Shown piece after piece: positions 28,620 to 36,272 of a stretch of DNA of 37,213 bases. Source of the DNA: a virus. The DNA is taken from positions 1 through 37,213 of IMG/VR virus record IMGVR_UViG_3300037882_000281, one strand, 5' to 3'. The position numbers and the translations under genes were made by a program. Each line of letters starts with the position of its first letter. The first letter of the stretch is position 1. The notes beneath the pieces are model-generated. The model searched no databases. It worked only from the letters and a program-made list of their open reading frames with translations, and had not been told where the DNA came from.

Positions 28620-29588
28620 ATGGCACAGCAAGAATACGAAGACTATACGTTTCCTGACGAGTCCAAAGCCGAAAAACCAGAGGCAGAAGACGAGTTTGAG
28701 ATTGTTATAGAGGACGATACCCCACCAGAGGATCGCAATCGCGCTCCAATGCCAAAAAACATCGTAGATGAACTAGAGCAGGACGTGCTAGAAGAGTTTA
28801 CGGGCAAGGCAAAAGAGAAATTAGTACAACTTAAAAAGGTCTGGAATGACGAGCGTAGGGCTAAAGATGCTGCCAGTAAGGAAGCCGCAGAAGCTGCACG
28901 TATTGCCCAGCAACTTTTAAATGAAAACCAACAGCTTAAGACACGGCTAACCGCTGGTGAGCAAACCTTGCACAATAAGTACAAGGAAAACATCAGTTAT
29001 GAGCTTGAGAAAGCAAAGTCTGCTTATAAAGAGGCTTATGACTCTGGCGATTCCGACCGCTTAGTAGAAGCGCAGGAAAAGTTAACCACCGTACAGATGG
29101 AAGCAAAGCAAATTGAACGGTATCAACCAGAATATTCAGAAGAGGCTTTACAAAATTCTGAAAGTCAGGTACAAATACCACAACAACCTCAACGATTGGA
29201 ACCAAAAACCCAATCTTGGCTGGACAAAAACAGCTGGTATGGGGTGGATGACGATATGAGTTTCCTGGCAATGGGAATCCATAGGCGCCTAGAGCGTGAA
29301 GGGGTAGCAGTAGGCTCTGAACACTATTTTGGCGTTATTGACAAAGAAATGCGTCAACGTTTTCCTGAAAAATTTGAAGGTGGAGAGACCAAATACTCTT
29401 CAGAAGTAGAAATCAAACCTTCTACTAAAACTAGTAAACCGAGCACGGTCGTTGCACCAGCGACTAGGTCTACCTCTCCAAAAAGAGTCAAACTTACGCC
29501 AACGCAAGTCCAACTGGCAAAGAAATTCAATCTAACCCCAGAGCAGTATGCTCGTGAACTTACAAAATTGGAGTCCCAAAATGGCTGA
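28620..29588 (+). CDS. Capsid scaffold protein
   Basis: 322 aa, AAGGA before ATG 28620. Very acidic N-terminus (EDEFEIVIEDDTPPED), a long central coiled coil (about 80-165: KEAAEAARIAQQLLNENQQL, AKSAYKEAYDSGDSDRLVE), and a basic C-terminal tail with LTPTQVQLAKKFNLTPEQY. This charge layout and place between portal and capsid genes is typical of scaffolds that guide procapsid assembly and then leave. No protease domain is seen. Call by context and composition rather than motif. Confidence 0.8.
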   Translation: MAQQEYEDYTFPDESKAEKPEAEDEFEIVIEDDTPPEDRNRAPMPKNIVDELEQDVLEEFTGKAKEKLVQLKKVWNDERRAKDAASKEAAEAARIAQQLLNENQQLKTRLTAGEQTLHNKYKENISYELEKAKSAYKEAYDSGDSDRLVEAQEKLTTVQMEAKQIERYQPEYSEEALQNSESQVQIPQQPQRLEPKTQSWLDKNSWYGVDDDMSFLAMGIHRRLEREGVAVGSEHYFGVIDKEMRQRFPEKFEGGETKYSSEVEIKPSTKTSKPSTVVAPATRSTSPKRVKLTPTQVQLAKKFNLTPEQYARELTKLESQNG

Positions 29589-30027
29589 AAACAGAACACC
29601 TCGTGAAATAGCAACTCGTCAACAAGATGCGCGCCCCCAGCAGTGGAAGCAACCAGATTTGTTGCCAGAACCCGATAAACAAGAAGGTTATAACTATCGG
29701 TGGATCAGAGTATCTACGAATGGCAAGGCAGACCCCCGCAACGTCTCAGCAAAAATGAGAGAAGGATGGGAGCCTGTACGAGTAGAGGAACAACCGAAGT
29801 TTCAACTGCTAGTTGATCCCGATAGTCGTTTTAAAGACAACATCGAGATTGGCGGGTTGTTGTTATGCAAGACACCAAAAGAGTTTGTAGAGCAGCGTAA
29901 TGCACATTATTCCGCTCAAGCAGATGCTCAGATGATGGCTGTAGACAACGCTCTTATGCGTCAAAGTGACCCACGTATGCCTCTCTTTAATGAGGGAAAA
30001 ACGAGTACGTCCTTTGGCAAAAGTTAA
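29581..30027 (+). CDS. Head-associated protein upstream of capsid genes
   Basis: 148 aa from ATG 29581, the start overlapping the scaffold stop by 8 bp; an in-frame ATG-like start 33 bp upstream would run into the scaffold gene. Segments: WKQPDLLPEPDKQEGYNYRW, VSAKMREGWEPVRVEE, then LLLCKTPKEFVEQRNAHY. It is conserved-looking in this slot of podovirus-like genomes and is probably a head component. I assign no enzymatic function. Confidence 0.75.
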   Translation: MAENRTPREIATRQQDARPQQWKQPDLLPEPDKQEGYNYRWIRVSTNGKADPRNVSAKMREGWEPVRVEEQPKFQLLVDPDSRFKDNIEIGGLLLCKTPKEFVEQRNAHYSAQADAQMMAVDNALMRQSDPRMPLFNEGKTSTSFGKS

Positions 30028-30046
30028 TTTTAATTAGGAGATTTAA

Positions 30047-30670
30047 ATGGCTTATCCAACCGTTTCAGCTCCCTACGGCTTAGAAGCAATTAACCGTGTA
30101 GATGGCTTGCCATACGCTGGTGCTATTCGTCAGATTCCTATCGATTCTGACTACAACACCGCAATCTACAACGGCGACATTGTTCGCGTGGCCGCAGGTG
30201 GCACAGTAGAAAAATCGACCGTAACTGTAAGCGCTACTGGCGCAGCTGCAAATAACACCGTTGGTGTGTTTGTTGGTGTTCAGTATGTAAATACACAAGG
30301 TCAAACCGTTCAGGCTCAATACTATCCAGGTAATGCCGCTGCTACCAGCGCTGTTGCTTTTGTAGTTGACGATCCTTTGGCAGCCTTCAAGGTAGCAGTA
30401 ACTTTGTCAAACAGCGCTATGTCGACTGTAAACCAGAGCATTGTTGGTACCAATATGGCTATCGTTCAGGGCACAGGCTCTAACACAACTGGTAATTCTG
30501 GTGTTTCTGTTGTTGCAACTAACGCAGAAGGTAACGCAGCAGCTCTGCCAGTTCGTGTTATTGCAGTTATTCCTGATACGGCTTCTAACGCAACTGCCTT
30601 TACTGAAGTATTAGTAAAGTTCAACAACCATCAATACAACGTAGCTGCTGCGTTGGATTACACCGCATAA
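30047..30670 (+). CDS. Probable head decoration or minor capsid protein
   Basis: 207 aa, AGGAG 8 nt before ATG 30047. Alanine/valine/threonine-rich beta protein beginning MAYPTVSAPYGLEAINRVDG and containing IVRVAAGGTVEKSTVTVSAT. The strong ribosome site and codon use resemble those of the major capsid gene next to it, suggesting high expression. Position and composition fit a capsid-surface decoration protein or a second abundant head protein. No fold-specific motif is visible. Confidence 0.7.
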   Translation: MAYPTVSAPYGLEAINRVDGLPYAGAIRQIPIDSDYNTAIYNGDIVRVAAGGTVEKSTVTVSATGAAANNTVGVFVGVQYVNTQGQTVQAQYYPGNAAATSAVAFVVDDPLAAFKVAVTLSNSAMSTVNQSIVGTNMAIVQGTGSNTTGNSGVSVVATNAEGNAAALPVRVIAVIPDTASNATAFTEVLVKFNNHQYNVAAALDYTA

Positions 30671-30680
30671 GGAGCTATAA

Positions 30681-31589
30681 ATGGCTATTTCACGCGCACA
30701 ACTACTGAAAGAGTTGCTCCCAGGATTGAATGCATTGTTCGGTCTTGAGTATGCAACGTATGGTGAACAGCACAAAGAGATCTACGAAACTGAGACCTCT
30801 GAGCGTTCGTTCGAAGAAGAAACCAAGTTGTCAGGCTTTAGTGCCGCCGCCGTTAAAAACGAAGGCGCACCAATCGCTTATGACAATGCACAAGAGGCAT
30901 TTACTGCTCGTTATACCCACGTAACTATCGCTCAAGGCTTCTCCCTCACGGAAGAGGCTATTGAGGACAACTTGTATGACAGCCTATCAGCTCGTTATAC
31001 CAAGGCGTTAGCTCGTTCCATGGCGTATACCAAGCAAGTTCGTGCAGCTTCTGTATTGAACAATGGTTTCAATGCTGGTTTCCCAGGCGGTGATGGCGTT
31101 GCATTATTTGCAACTAACCACCCACTCGTATCTGGTGGAGTCAACTCGAATGAGCCAACCACTCCTTCTGACTTAAACGAGACTTCTTTGGAAGCCGCCG
31201 TTATTCAGATCGCCCAGTGGACAGATGAGCGTGGTTTGCTCATCGCTGCTAAGCCTAAGAAGTTAATTGTTCCACCACAACTTCAGTTCGTTGCAACTCG
31301 CTTGCTTGAAACTGAATTGCGTACTGGTACAGCTGACAACGACATCAATGCAATTAAGAACAATGGTTCGATCCCAGAAGGTTATACAGTTAATAACTAC
31401 CTGACCGAGCCAAATGCATGGTTCTTGACCACTGATGTTCCAAACGGCATGAAGCACTTTGTTCGTACACCATTGAGCAATTCGATGGACGGTGACTTTG
31501 ACACTGGCAACGTGCGTTACAAGTCTCGTGAGCGTTATTCTTTCGGATTCTCGGATCCGCTTGGAATGTTCGGTTCACCAGGCGCTTAA
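30681..31589 (+). CDS. Major capsid protein (HK97-fold type)
   Basis: 302 aa, AAGGAG before ATG 30681. N-terminal helix AQLLKELLPGLNALFG, then an E-loop-like region with FSAAAVKNEGAPIAYDNAQE, a spine-helix candidate YDSLSARYTKALARSMAYTK, and P-domain/A-domain strands including LIVPPQLQFVATRLLETE and YTVNNYLTEPNAWFL. These are the usual blocks of the Mu gpT/HK97-like capsid proteins. It forms the icosahedral shell. A strong terminator follows at 31611. Confidence 0.9.
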   Translation: MAISRAQLLKELLPGLNALFGLEYATYGEQHKEIYETETSERSFEEETKLSGFSAAAVKNEGAPIAYDNAQEAFTARYTHVTIAQGFSLTEEAIEDNLYDSLSARYTKALARSMAYTKQVRAASVLNNGFNAGFPGGDGVALFATNHPLVSGGVNSNEPTTPSDLNETSLEAAVIQIAQWTDERGLLIAAKPKKLIVPPQLQFVATRLLETELRTGTADNDINAIKNNGSIPEGYTVNNYLTEPNAWFLTTDVPNGMKHFVRTPLSNSMDGDFDTGNVRYKSRERYSFGFSDPLGMFGSPGA

Positions 31590-31607
31590 TCAGCACCTAA
31601 GTTGTAT

Positions 31608-31636
31608 AGACCCCGCCCACAAAGCGGGGTTTTTTT
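31608..31636 (+). terminator. Strong rho-independent terminator after major capsid gene
   Basis: CCCCGC (31611-31616) pairs with GCGGGG (31624-31629), 7-nt loop, followed directly by seven T. It separates capsid transcription from the downstream virion genes, which have their own promoter at 31648. Confidence 0.9.
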
Positions 31637-31647
31637 GTGTAAAGCAC

Positions 31648-31675
31648 TTGCACAAAGTTAAAATAGTAGTAAGAT
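31648..31675 (+). promoter_or_regulatory. Sigma70-like promoter for the downstream virion genes
   Basis: -35 TTGCAC (31648-31653), 16-bp spacer, -10 TAAGAT (31670-31675). It sits right after the capsid terminator and 89 bp before the next start codon, giving a structured leader. Confidence 0.5.
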
Positions 31676-31680
31676 TGTGG

Positions 31681-31763
31681 AAACTGGATTAACCAGTCTA
31701 TTAAACCGATCCAGCGGACGCATACACGATTAATAGACTTACTTTGTATGAAGGACAATTTAA
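31681..31763 (+). promoter_or_regulatory. Hairpin leader of decoration-like gene
   Basis: A perfect 10-bp inverted repeat AGTCTATTAA (31695-31704) with TTAATAGACT (31730-31739) and an overlapping small hairpin ACTGG/CCAGT (31683-31697). The ribosome region (AAGGA, about 31751) stays outside the stem. It may stabilise the mRNA of an abundant protein. A related TAGACTA/TAGTCTA hairpin stands before the next gene. Confidence 0.45.
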
Positions 31764-32177
31764 ATGGCACGTACTACTTTTTCAGGTCCAGTCGTTTCTC
31801 AAAACGGCTTTATTGTTGACCACAATACAACACAAGCAATTAACGCAACTGCAACCGCAACAGCCGCCCAAGTAGCTGCTGGATACATTACCTCCACTTC
31901 TGCATCTGCTACCACAATTACTTTACCAACTGGTACTAATTTGGGTGAAGCAGTTAGTGCTACCAAAGGAACTGTATTAGATTTGTATATTGACAACACT
32001 GCAGGCGCAAGCACGGTAACTGTAGCTGTTAACACAAACGCTATATTGTCAACTGCTGCTGCAGATACTGCTGGTTCATTTGGGGATTTGACTATTGCTG
32101 CAGGTGCAACAGGATTGGCTAGATATACCATCATGTTCTCTAGCGCAACTGCATACGTCTTTACTAGAACAGCTTAA
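31764..32177 (+). CDS. Small beta-rich virion protein (decoration-like)
   Basis: 137 aa, AAGGA upstream. Threonine/alanine-rich with alternating residues (ITSTSASATTITLPTGTNLG, AGASTVTVAVNTNAILST), as in beta-sandwich decoration or fibre proteins. The AT-rich leader with a strong hairpin and its own promoter suggests high expression. Function inferred from composition and location only. Confidence 0.7.
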   Translation: MARTTFSGPVVSQNGFIVDHNTTQAINATATATAAQVAAGYITSTSASATTITLPTGTNLGEAVSATKGTVLDLYIDNTAGASTVTVAVNTNAILSTAAADTAGSFGDLTIAAGATGLARYTIMFSSATAYVFTRTA

Positions 32178-32234
32178 TTAATCTCATAGACTATGGAAAA
32201 ACCTAGTCTAATCAACATATTAGGAGATTAATTA
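32175..32234 (+). promoter_or_regulatory. Ribosome-site-sequestering hairpin between coupled genes
   Basis: TAATTAATCTC (32175-32185), beginning at the upstream stop codon, is perfectly complementary (11 bp) to GAGATTAATTA (32224-32234), which holds part of the AGGAG ribosome site and the first base of the next ATG. Inside lies a second 7-bp stem TAGACTA/TAGTCTA (32187-32210). A ribosome ending at 32177 would open the stem, so translation of the second gene should depend on the first. Confidence 0.65.
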
Positions 32235-32524
32235 TGGGTATGCAATATGACGTTAAATCAACAGCCATTGCCGCAGCGGCAACCAATGCTGCGGTTTTTG
32301 CTGGTCCAGCACGTATCAAGGGTATGGTTATCGGCGTTCCTACCGCTGGCGGGACTTTAACGCTACGTAATGGATCTGGCGGTACTGTTGTATTTTCGCT
32401 TGTAATCCCTGCAAGTTCAGGTGGTGCAAGCACTGTTGTTATTCCTGGCGAAGGCATCCGCTGTGACGCAGGCATCTACGCTACAACCCCAGCGAATATG
32501 ACGGTTACAGTGTTTTATGGCTAA
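32234..32524 (+). CDS. Small beta-rich virion protein
   Basis: 96 aa, start ATG 32234 with AGGAG 7 nt upstream, hidden in a stem (see the leader). Glycine/valine-rich beta protein: AAVFAGPARIKGMVIGVPTA, LTLRNGSGGTVVFSLVIP. It resembles the preceding product in composition and probably also belongs on the capsid or tail surface. It overlaps the next gene by 8 bp. Confidence 0.7.
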   Translation: MGMQYDVKSTAIAAAATNAAVFAGPARIKGMVIGVPTAGGTLTLRNGSGGTVVFSLVIPASSGGASTVVIPGEGIRCDAGIYATTPANMTVTVFYG

Positions 32525-32774
32525 GAAGAAGGGCGTCTCTCTTGCGGTTGGTCGTGGTGAAAAGCTGCCTGTATCTAAGGGCGCTGGGCTTACCGCCAAA
32601 GGTCGTGCTAAATATAATGCAGCGACTGGCTCGAATCTAAAGGCTCCACAGCCCGAAGGTGGCGCCCGTAAGAAGTCGTTTTGTGCTCGTATGTCTGGTA
32701 TGCCAGGACCAATGAAAGATGAGAACGGCAAGCCAACACGCAAGGCCGCCTCTTTAAAGAGATGGAAATGCTAA
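32517..32774 (+). CDS. DUF6321-like basic phage protein
   Basis: 85 aa, very basic. It contains LAVGRGEKLPVSKGAGLTAK, GRAKYNAATGSNLKAPQP and a C-terminal RKKSFCARMSGMPGPMKDEN with final KRWKC, matching the DUF6321 pattern of phage structural-region proteins as I recall it. The charge suggests DNA contact within the head. Biochemical role unknown. Confidence 0.8.
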   Translation: MAKKKGVSLAVGRGEKLPVSKGAGLTAKGRAKYNAATGSNLKAPQPEGGARKKSFCARMSGMPGPMKDENGKPTRKAASLKRWKC

Positions 32775-33014
32775 ATGGAAATGCTGATATGGAACGTAGT
32801 CCTAACTGCGATAGTAGGACTCATGGGATTCGTGCTTAAAGATAAGTTCGAGGAAGTTAATCGCCTCGGTATTCTTTTAAATAAGACCCGTGAGGAAGTG
32901 GCTAGGGATCACATTACCCGCTCAGAAGTAAGAGCAGATATGGAAAGGCTTTTAAACCACGTAGATTCACGGTTTAATCGATTGGAAGAAAAATTAGATC
33001 AACTACATAAATAA
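32775..33014 (+). CDS. Membrane-anchored coiled-coil protein
   Basis: 79 aa, ATG right after the upstream stop. Residues 3-21 (MLIWNVVLTAIVGLMGFVL) are one membrane helix; the rest is a charged coiled coil (VRADMERLLNHVDSRFNRLE, EKLDQLHK). One-span proteins of this form near virion genes may be holin accessory or membrane-attachment proteins. No lysis gene is otherwise visible, so a lysis role is open. Confidence 0.7.
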   Translation: MEMLIWNVVLTAIVGLMGFVLKDKFEEVNRLGILLNKTREEVARDHITRSEVRADMERLLNHVDSRFNRLEEKLDQLHK

Positions 33015-33018
33015 TCTT

Positions 33019-33648
33019 ATGCCAAGCGTATCTAAGAAACAACACAACTTAATGGCAGCAGTAGCCAAGAATCCTAAGTTTGCCAAAAAAACTGGTATTC
33101 CACAGTCTGTGGGAGAAGATTTCTTAGAGGCAGACAAAGGTAAAAAGTTTCGTAGTGGTAGTCTTTCATCAAAGAAAGCTGGTATTAATAAACCAAGAAC
33201 TAACCACGGAAAGATCCAGATGCCAAATTACAGCTTATTAAAGTATGCTGGCAAGAAGGAAGGTGGCGTTACAACTGACAATCAAAAGGAAAAAGACATG
33301 AAAAAGATGAACCCAGGAATGATGGCTATGATGGCTAAAAAGAAACCCATGAAAATGGCTGACGGCGGTATGCCGATGGTTATGAAAGATGGTAAAAAAG
33401 TTCCAGAGTTTGCTGCTGACGGCAAAGGCAAGATGGCTAGAGGCGGTATGGCTCACTCAGATATGGCTAAAGACAAGCCTATGATGAAGAAAGTAGCCAA
33501 AGAAGAAGTTAAAGGCCACGAAAAGAAAATGCACGGCATGAAGCATGGCGGTATGGCAGTTAAGAAAATGGCTAAAGGTGGCGGCTGCGAAGTTCGTGGC
33601 AAGACCAAAGGCACAATGATTAAGATGAAAAGTGGCGGGAGCTGCTAA
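33019..33648 (+). CDS. Methionine/lysine/glycine-rich basic protein
   Basis: 209 aa. The N-terminal 60 residues (MPSVSKKQHNLMAAVAKNPK, GIPQSVGEDFLEADKGKKF) form a conserved-looking small domain. The rest is low-complexity, full of MKKM, GGMPMVMKDGK and similar words. Near the end GGCEVRGKTKGTMIKM repeats a motif of the next protein. Highly positive charge suggests DNA condensation in the capsid, like an internal head protein; this is inference from composition. Confidence 0.72.
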   Translation: MPSVSKKQHNLMAAVAKNPKFAKKTGIPQSVGEDFLEADKGKKFRSGSLSSKKAGINKPRTNHGKIQMPNYSLLKYAGKKEGGVTTDNQKEKDMKKMNPGMMAMMAKKKPMKMADGGMPMVMKDGKKVPEFAADGKGKMARGGMAHSDMAKDKPMMKKVAKEEVKGHEKKMHGMKHGGMAVKKMAKGGGCEVRGKTKGTMIKMKSGGSC

Positions 33649-33650
33649 TC

Positions 33651-33932
33651 ATGGCTGACGTTAAAGACCCCCAAAAGCTAACAGACGATATTGCAAAGCA
33701 AGAAAATGCCGAAGATTTGGCAACCTTAAAAAAATACATTACTGATCCTGTTAAGAAAGCTGGAAGGCGTCTTTACGAAAATGTTATGGGCACTCCAGAG
33801 CAAAACAAAGCAGCGCAAGAACGTATGGATAAATCAAAAGGTAAAAAAGCTGGTGGCGTTGTTCGCTCTTCCGCTTCTAAACGTGCTGATGGTTGTGCTG
33901 TTAAAGGTAAAACTAAAGGACGAATGGTATGA
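33651..33932 (+). CDS. Basic protein with GCxVxGKTKG tail motif
   Basis: 93 aa. The N-terminal half is acidic to neutral and helical (DPQKLTDDIAKQENAEDLAT), the C-terminal half strongly basic. It ends in DGCAVKGKTKGRMV, nearly the same motif as near the end of the preceding protein (GCEVRGKTKGTMI). Its stop overlaps the next start (ATGA). Probably a head-region protein; unknown. Confidence 0.7.
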   Translation: MADVKDPQKLTDDIAKQENAEDLATLKKYITDPVKKAGRRLYENVMGTPEQNKAAQERMDKSKGKKAGGVVRSSASKRADGCAVKGKTKGRMV

Positions 33933-34201
33933 GACCATCTCGTGGCATGGGAGCCATACTACCTTCTAAGATGGGCAAAGGCGTTAAGAAAAAACGCCGT
34001 GATAATACCGACTTTACCCAATATAAAGATGGCGGTAAGGTCAATGCTGCGGAGAACTATACTAAGCCAGAGATGCGTAAGCGTATTGTTTCTCAGGTTA
34101 AGGCTGCTGCAACACATGGTACTGGCGCAGGTCAGTGGTCAGCTCGTAAAGCTCAATTGGTGGCTAAAAAATATAAGGCGGCTGGTGGTGGGTATAAATG
34201 A
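33929..34201 (+). CDS. Basic small virion-region protein
   Basis: 90 aa, ATGA overlap. It begins MRPSRGMGAILPSKMGKGVK and contains NYTKPEMRKRIVSQVKAAAT and GAGQWSARKAQLVAKKYKAA, helical basic segments common in small phage proteins of this region. It may bind DNA. It overlaps the next gene by 4 bp; a 170-codon ORF in another frame that spans both genes is a shadow. Confidence 0.72.
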   Translation: MRPSRGMGAILPSKMGKGVKKKRRDNTDFTQYKDGGKVNAAENYTKPEMRKRIVSQVKAAATHGTGAGQWSARKAQLVAKKYKAAGGGYK

Positions 34202-34449
34202 GTGGTTTAGCAAAGTCGCAGCGTTCTTTAAAGGCTTGGGGAGACCAGAAGTGGACAACCAAGTCAGGGAAGAAGTCGTCCGAGACAGGGGAACGGTACC
34301 TGCCAAAAAAAGCAATCGAGTCGTTAAGCCCGCAGGAGTACGCAGCAACAACACGAGCAAAACGAGCGGGAAAAGCGCAGGGAAAGCAGTTCGTGCCCCA
34401 GCCAGCAAAAGTAAAAGCAAAAGTAAAACCGTATCGAAAGGTAAAGTAA
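34198..34449 (+). CDS. DUF5872-like basic protein
   Basis: 83 aa, ATGA overlap. SQRSLKAWGDQKWTTKSGKK, SSETGERYLPKKAIESLSPQ and EYAATTRAKRAGKAQGKQF are the blocks of the DUF5872 group, found in phages, large DNA viruses and some bacteria. The basic C-terminal tail (AKVKAKVKPYRKVK) suggests nucleic-acid binding. No known enzymatic activity. Confidence 0.82.
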   Translation: MSGLAKSQRSLKAWGDQKWTTKSGKKSSETGERYLPKKAIESLSPQEYAATTRAKRAGKAQGKQFVPQPAKVKAKVKPYRKVK

Positions 34450-34450
34450 C

Positions 34451-35380
34451 ATGACCACTACGGGACAAACCGCTTTTAACCTAGACATGAATGACCTCAT
34501 CGAGGAGGCCTTCGAGAGATGCGGCTTAGAACTTCGCACGGGATATGACTTTAAGACCGCAAGACGGTCGCTGAATATTCTTACCATTGAGTGGGCAAAC
34601 CGTGGCATCAACCTGTGGACGGTTGAGCAGGGTCAGATTGTACTTAATACCCAGCAGGCTTTGTATGCGTTGCCTACAGACACTATTGACATATTAGATG
34701 CAAGTACCCGTACCAATAACGGCAGTCAGTCTAACCAAACAGACATTAACTTAAGCCGTATTAGTGAACCAACCTACATGACGATTCCTAACAAAAATAC
34801 TACTGGACGTCCTGTTCAGATGTTTGTTAATCGTCAAAGTGGCGGCGTTTCAAGCATTCCGCAGACCACATTAGTTGGCGGTATTAGTGCAACGGACACA
34901 ACAATTACACTAGCTAATGCAGCTAATCTACCTACTCAGGGCTTTGTAAACATTGGATCTGAGACGATTGCCTATCAGAATATTGTTGGAAATCAAATAG
35001 TTAACGCATGGCGTGGACAGAACGGAACTACAGCAGCGTCTCATTTAACGGGTGTTGATGTATTTAATAACCAACTTCCTTGCATTAATGTATGGCCTAC
35101 CCCTAATCCGCCTGGCAATCAGTACACATTGGTGTATTACCGTATGCGCCGCATTCAAGACGGCGGTACTGGTGTACGTACACAAGACATTCCGTTCCGA
35201 TTTATCCCATGTATGGTGGCTGGATTAGCGTATTACCTTAGCTCAAAGCTGCCTGGCGTTGATCCTGGACGGATCCCCATGCTAAAAGCAGAGTATGAGC
35301 AACAGTTCCAATTGGCAGCGGAAGAAGATAGGGAGAAAGCCTCTATTCGTTTCGTGCCCCGTAATTTGTTTTATTCATAA
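34451..35380 (+). CDS. P22 gp4-like head-completion adaptor with inserted beta domain
   Basis: 309 aa. N-terminal helices (MNDLIEEAFERCGLELRTG, FKTARRSLNILTIEWANRG) and the C-terminal helix (GLAYYLSSKLPGVDPGRIPM, YEQQFQLAAEEDREKAS) match the connector protein that plugs under the portal. Between them, residues about 137-206 form an extra beta domain (SATDTTITLANAANLPTQG, IGSETIAYQN, AWRGQNGTTAASHLTG), a module found in phage surface proteins. It probably stabilises packaged DNA and links to the tail. It overlaps the next start by one base. Confidence 0.83.
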   Translation: MTTTGQTAFNLDMNDLIEEAFERCGLELRTGYDFKTARRSLNILTIEWANRGINLWTVEQGQIVLNTQQALYALPTDTIDILDASTRTNNGSQSNQTDINLSRISEPTYMTIPNKNTTGRPVQMFVNRQSGGVSSIPQTTLVGGISATDTTITLANAANLPTQGFVNIGSETIAYQNIVGNQIVNAWRGQNGTTAASHLTGVDVFNNQLPCINVWPTPNPPGNQYTLVYYRMRRIQDGGTGVRTQDIPFRFIPCMVAGLAYYLSSKLPGVDPGRIPMLKAEYEQQFQLAAEEDREKASIRFVPRNLFYS

Positions 35381-35808
35381 TGCCTAGTCAGTTCGCCTCT
35401 GGTAAGTATGCAATTGCCGAATGTGATCGGTGTGGTCAGCGATATAAGCTCAAACAGCTTAGAAAGCTGACAATTAAGACGAAGCAGGTCAGTATTAAGG
35501 TCTGTCCAGAGTGCTGGGAACCAGATCAGCCGCAGTTACAGTTAGGTATGTATCCTGTGAACGATCCACAGGGTTTGAGGGAACCAAGACCTGATGTAAG
35601 TTATCAACAGTCTGGGCAAAGCGGTTTGCAGATTAATGGTACTGGAGACGCAGGAATAGATGGATTTGGCTCACCAGAAGGCGGTAGTCGAGTGTTCCAA
35701 TGGGGCTATAACCCAGTTGGTGGCTCTAGGGCAAACGATGATTTTTTAACGCCAAATAACTTGGTAATTACGGTAGAAGTCGGTACAGTAACGGTAGTAA
35801 CAACATAG
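35380..35808 (+). CDS. Zinc-ribbon virion-region protein
   Basis: 142 aa, ATG shares a base with the upstream stop (TAATG). The N-terminal CDRCGQRYKLKQLRKL and CPECWEPDQPQLQLG form a four-cysteine zinc ribbon (about residues 15-45) that I associate with small structural-region proteins of podoviruses. The C-terminal half is glycine-rich and beta-like, ending in VEVGTVTVVTT. Likely a structural or assembly protein; the metal site is seen, the role inferred. Confidence 0.78.
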   Translation: MPSQFASGKYAIAECDRCGQRYKLKQLRKLTIKTKQVSIKVCPECWEPDQPQLQLGMYPVNDPQGLREPRPDVSYQQSGQSGLQINGTGDAGIDGFGSPEGGSRVFQWGYNPVGGSRANDDFLTPNNLVITVEVGTVTVVTT

Positions 35809-35817
35809 GAGCAGAAC

Positions 35818-36009
35818 ATGTTTAAATCAGGCGCAGACGGTATTACTAAAAAAGGCAAAACTGAGGGTAAAAACCTTGGTAACTCAGGTCCAACAGTAAC
35901 CGCCGTAAAAGGGGGCACTAAAACTGCTGGTGTAAAGAACATTGACCTTAAGAAAATGGGTCGTGGTTTGGCTAAGGTCAAAAACCAAAAAGCAGGCAGA
36001 GGTCGATAA
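35818..36009 (+). CDS. Very basic small protein
   Basis: 63 aa, AGGAG 7 nt before ATG 35818. About one quarter lysine and arginine: KKGKTEGKNLGNSGPTVTAV, LKKMGRGLAKVKNQKAGRGR. Contains a GKTEG motif loosely like the GKTKG words in the proteins at 33019 and 33651. Probably unstructured and DNA-binding. Its stop overlaps the next start by one base (TAATG). Confidence 0.65.
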   Translation: MFKSGADGITKKGKTEGKNLGNSGPTVTAVKGGTKTAGVKNIDLKKMGRGLAKVKNQKAGRGR

Positions 36010-36272
36010 TGGCTAAATACTCTAAAAAAGTAATGGGTAAAGAGATTGGTGATGCTAAAGTCTATGCAGAACCACATACTATGTCTGGCAAAAAGATAGC
36101 TACAGCAAAAGCTGCGGTTACTAAGCCAGGCAATGGCGTAGATCAAGTAAACATGTCGGTAGGCGGCTACACCAAGAACAACAATCAGCCAGTTAATAAG
36201 CATGGCGGGATGAAGCAACGTGGATCAGGCGCAGCTACTAAAGGCTTTACCTCACGAGGACCGATGGCGTAA
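36009..36272 (+). CDS. Basic small protein with C-terminal GAATKG-RGPMA motif
   Basis: 87 aa, TAATG coupling at both ends. The C-terminal KQRGSGAATKGFTSRGPMA pattern recurs in small phage proteins encoded near tail adaptors. The rest is lysine/glycine-rich and probably disordered. Role unknown; gene position suggests a tail- or head-completion accessory. Confidence 0.7.
   Translation: MAKYSKKVMGKEIGDAKVYAEPHTMSGKKIATAKAAVTKPGNGVDQVNMSVGGYTKNNNQPVNKHGGMKQRGSGAATKGFTSRGPMA

Noticed and set aside
33942-34454. 170-codon plus-strand ORF covering two small basic genes in another frame
   Set aside because: The genes at 33929-34201 and 34198-34449 have ATGA-coupled starts and recognisable DUF-type motifs; the long ORF has no ribosome site and reads as arginine/leucine-rich shadow translation.
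35706-36218. 170-codon minus-strand ORF opposite small basic genes
   Set aside because: Lysine-rich codons on the plus strand give leucine/phenylalanine-rich open frames on the other strand; its apparent membrane segments are a composition artefact.
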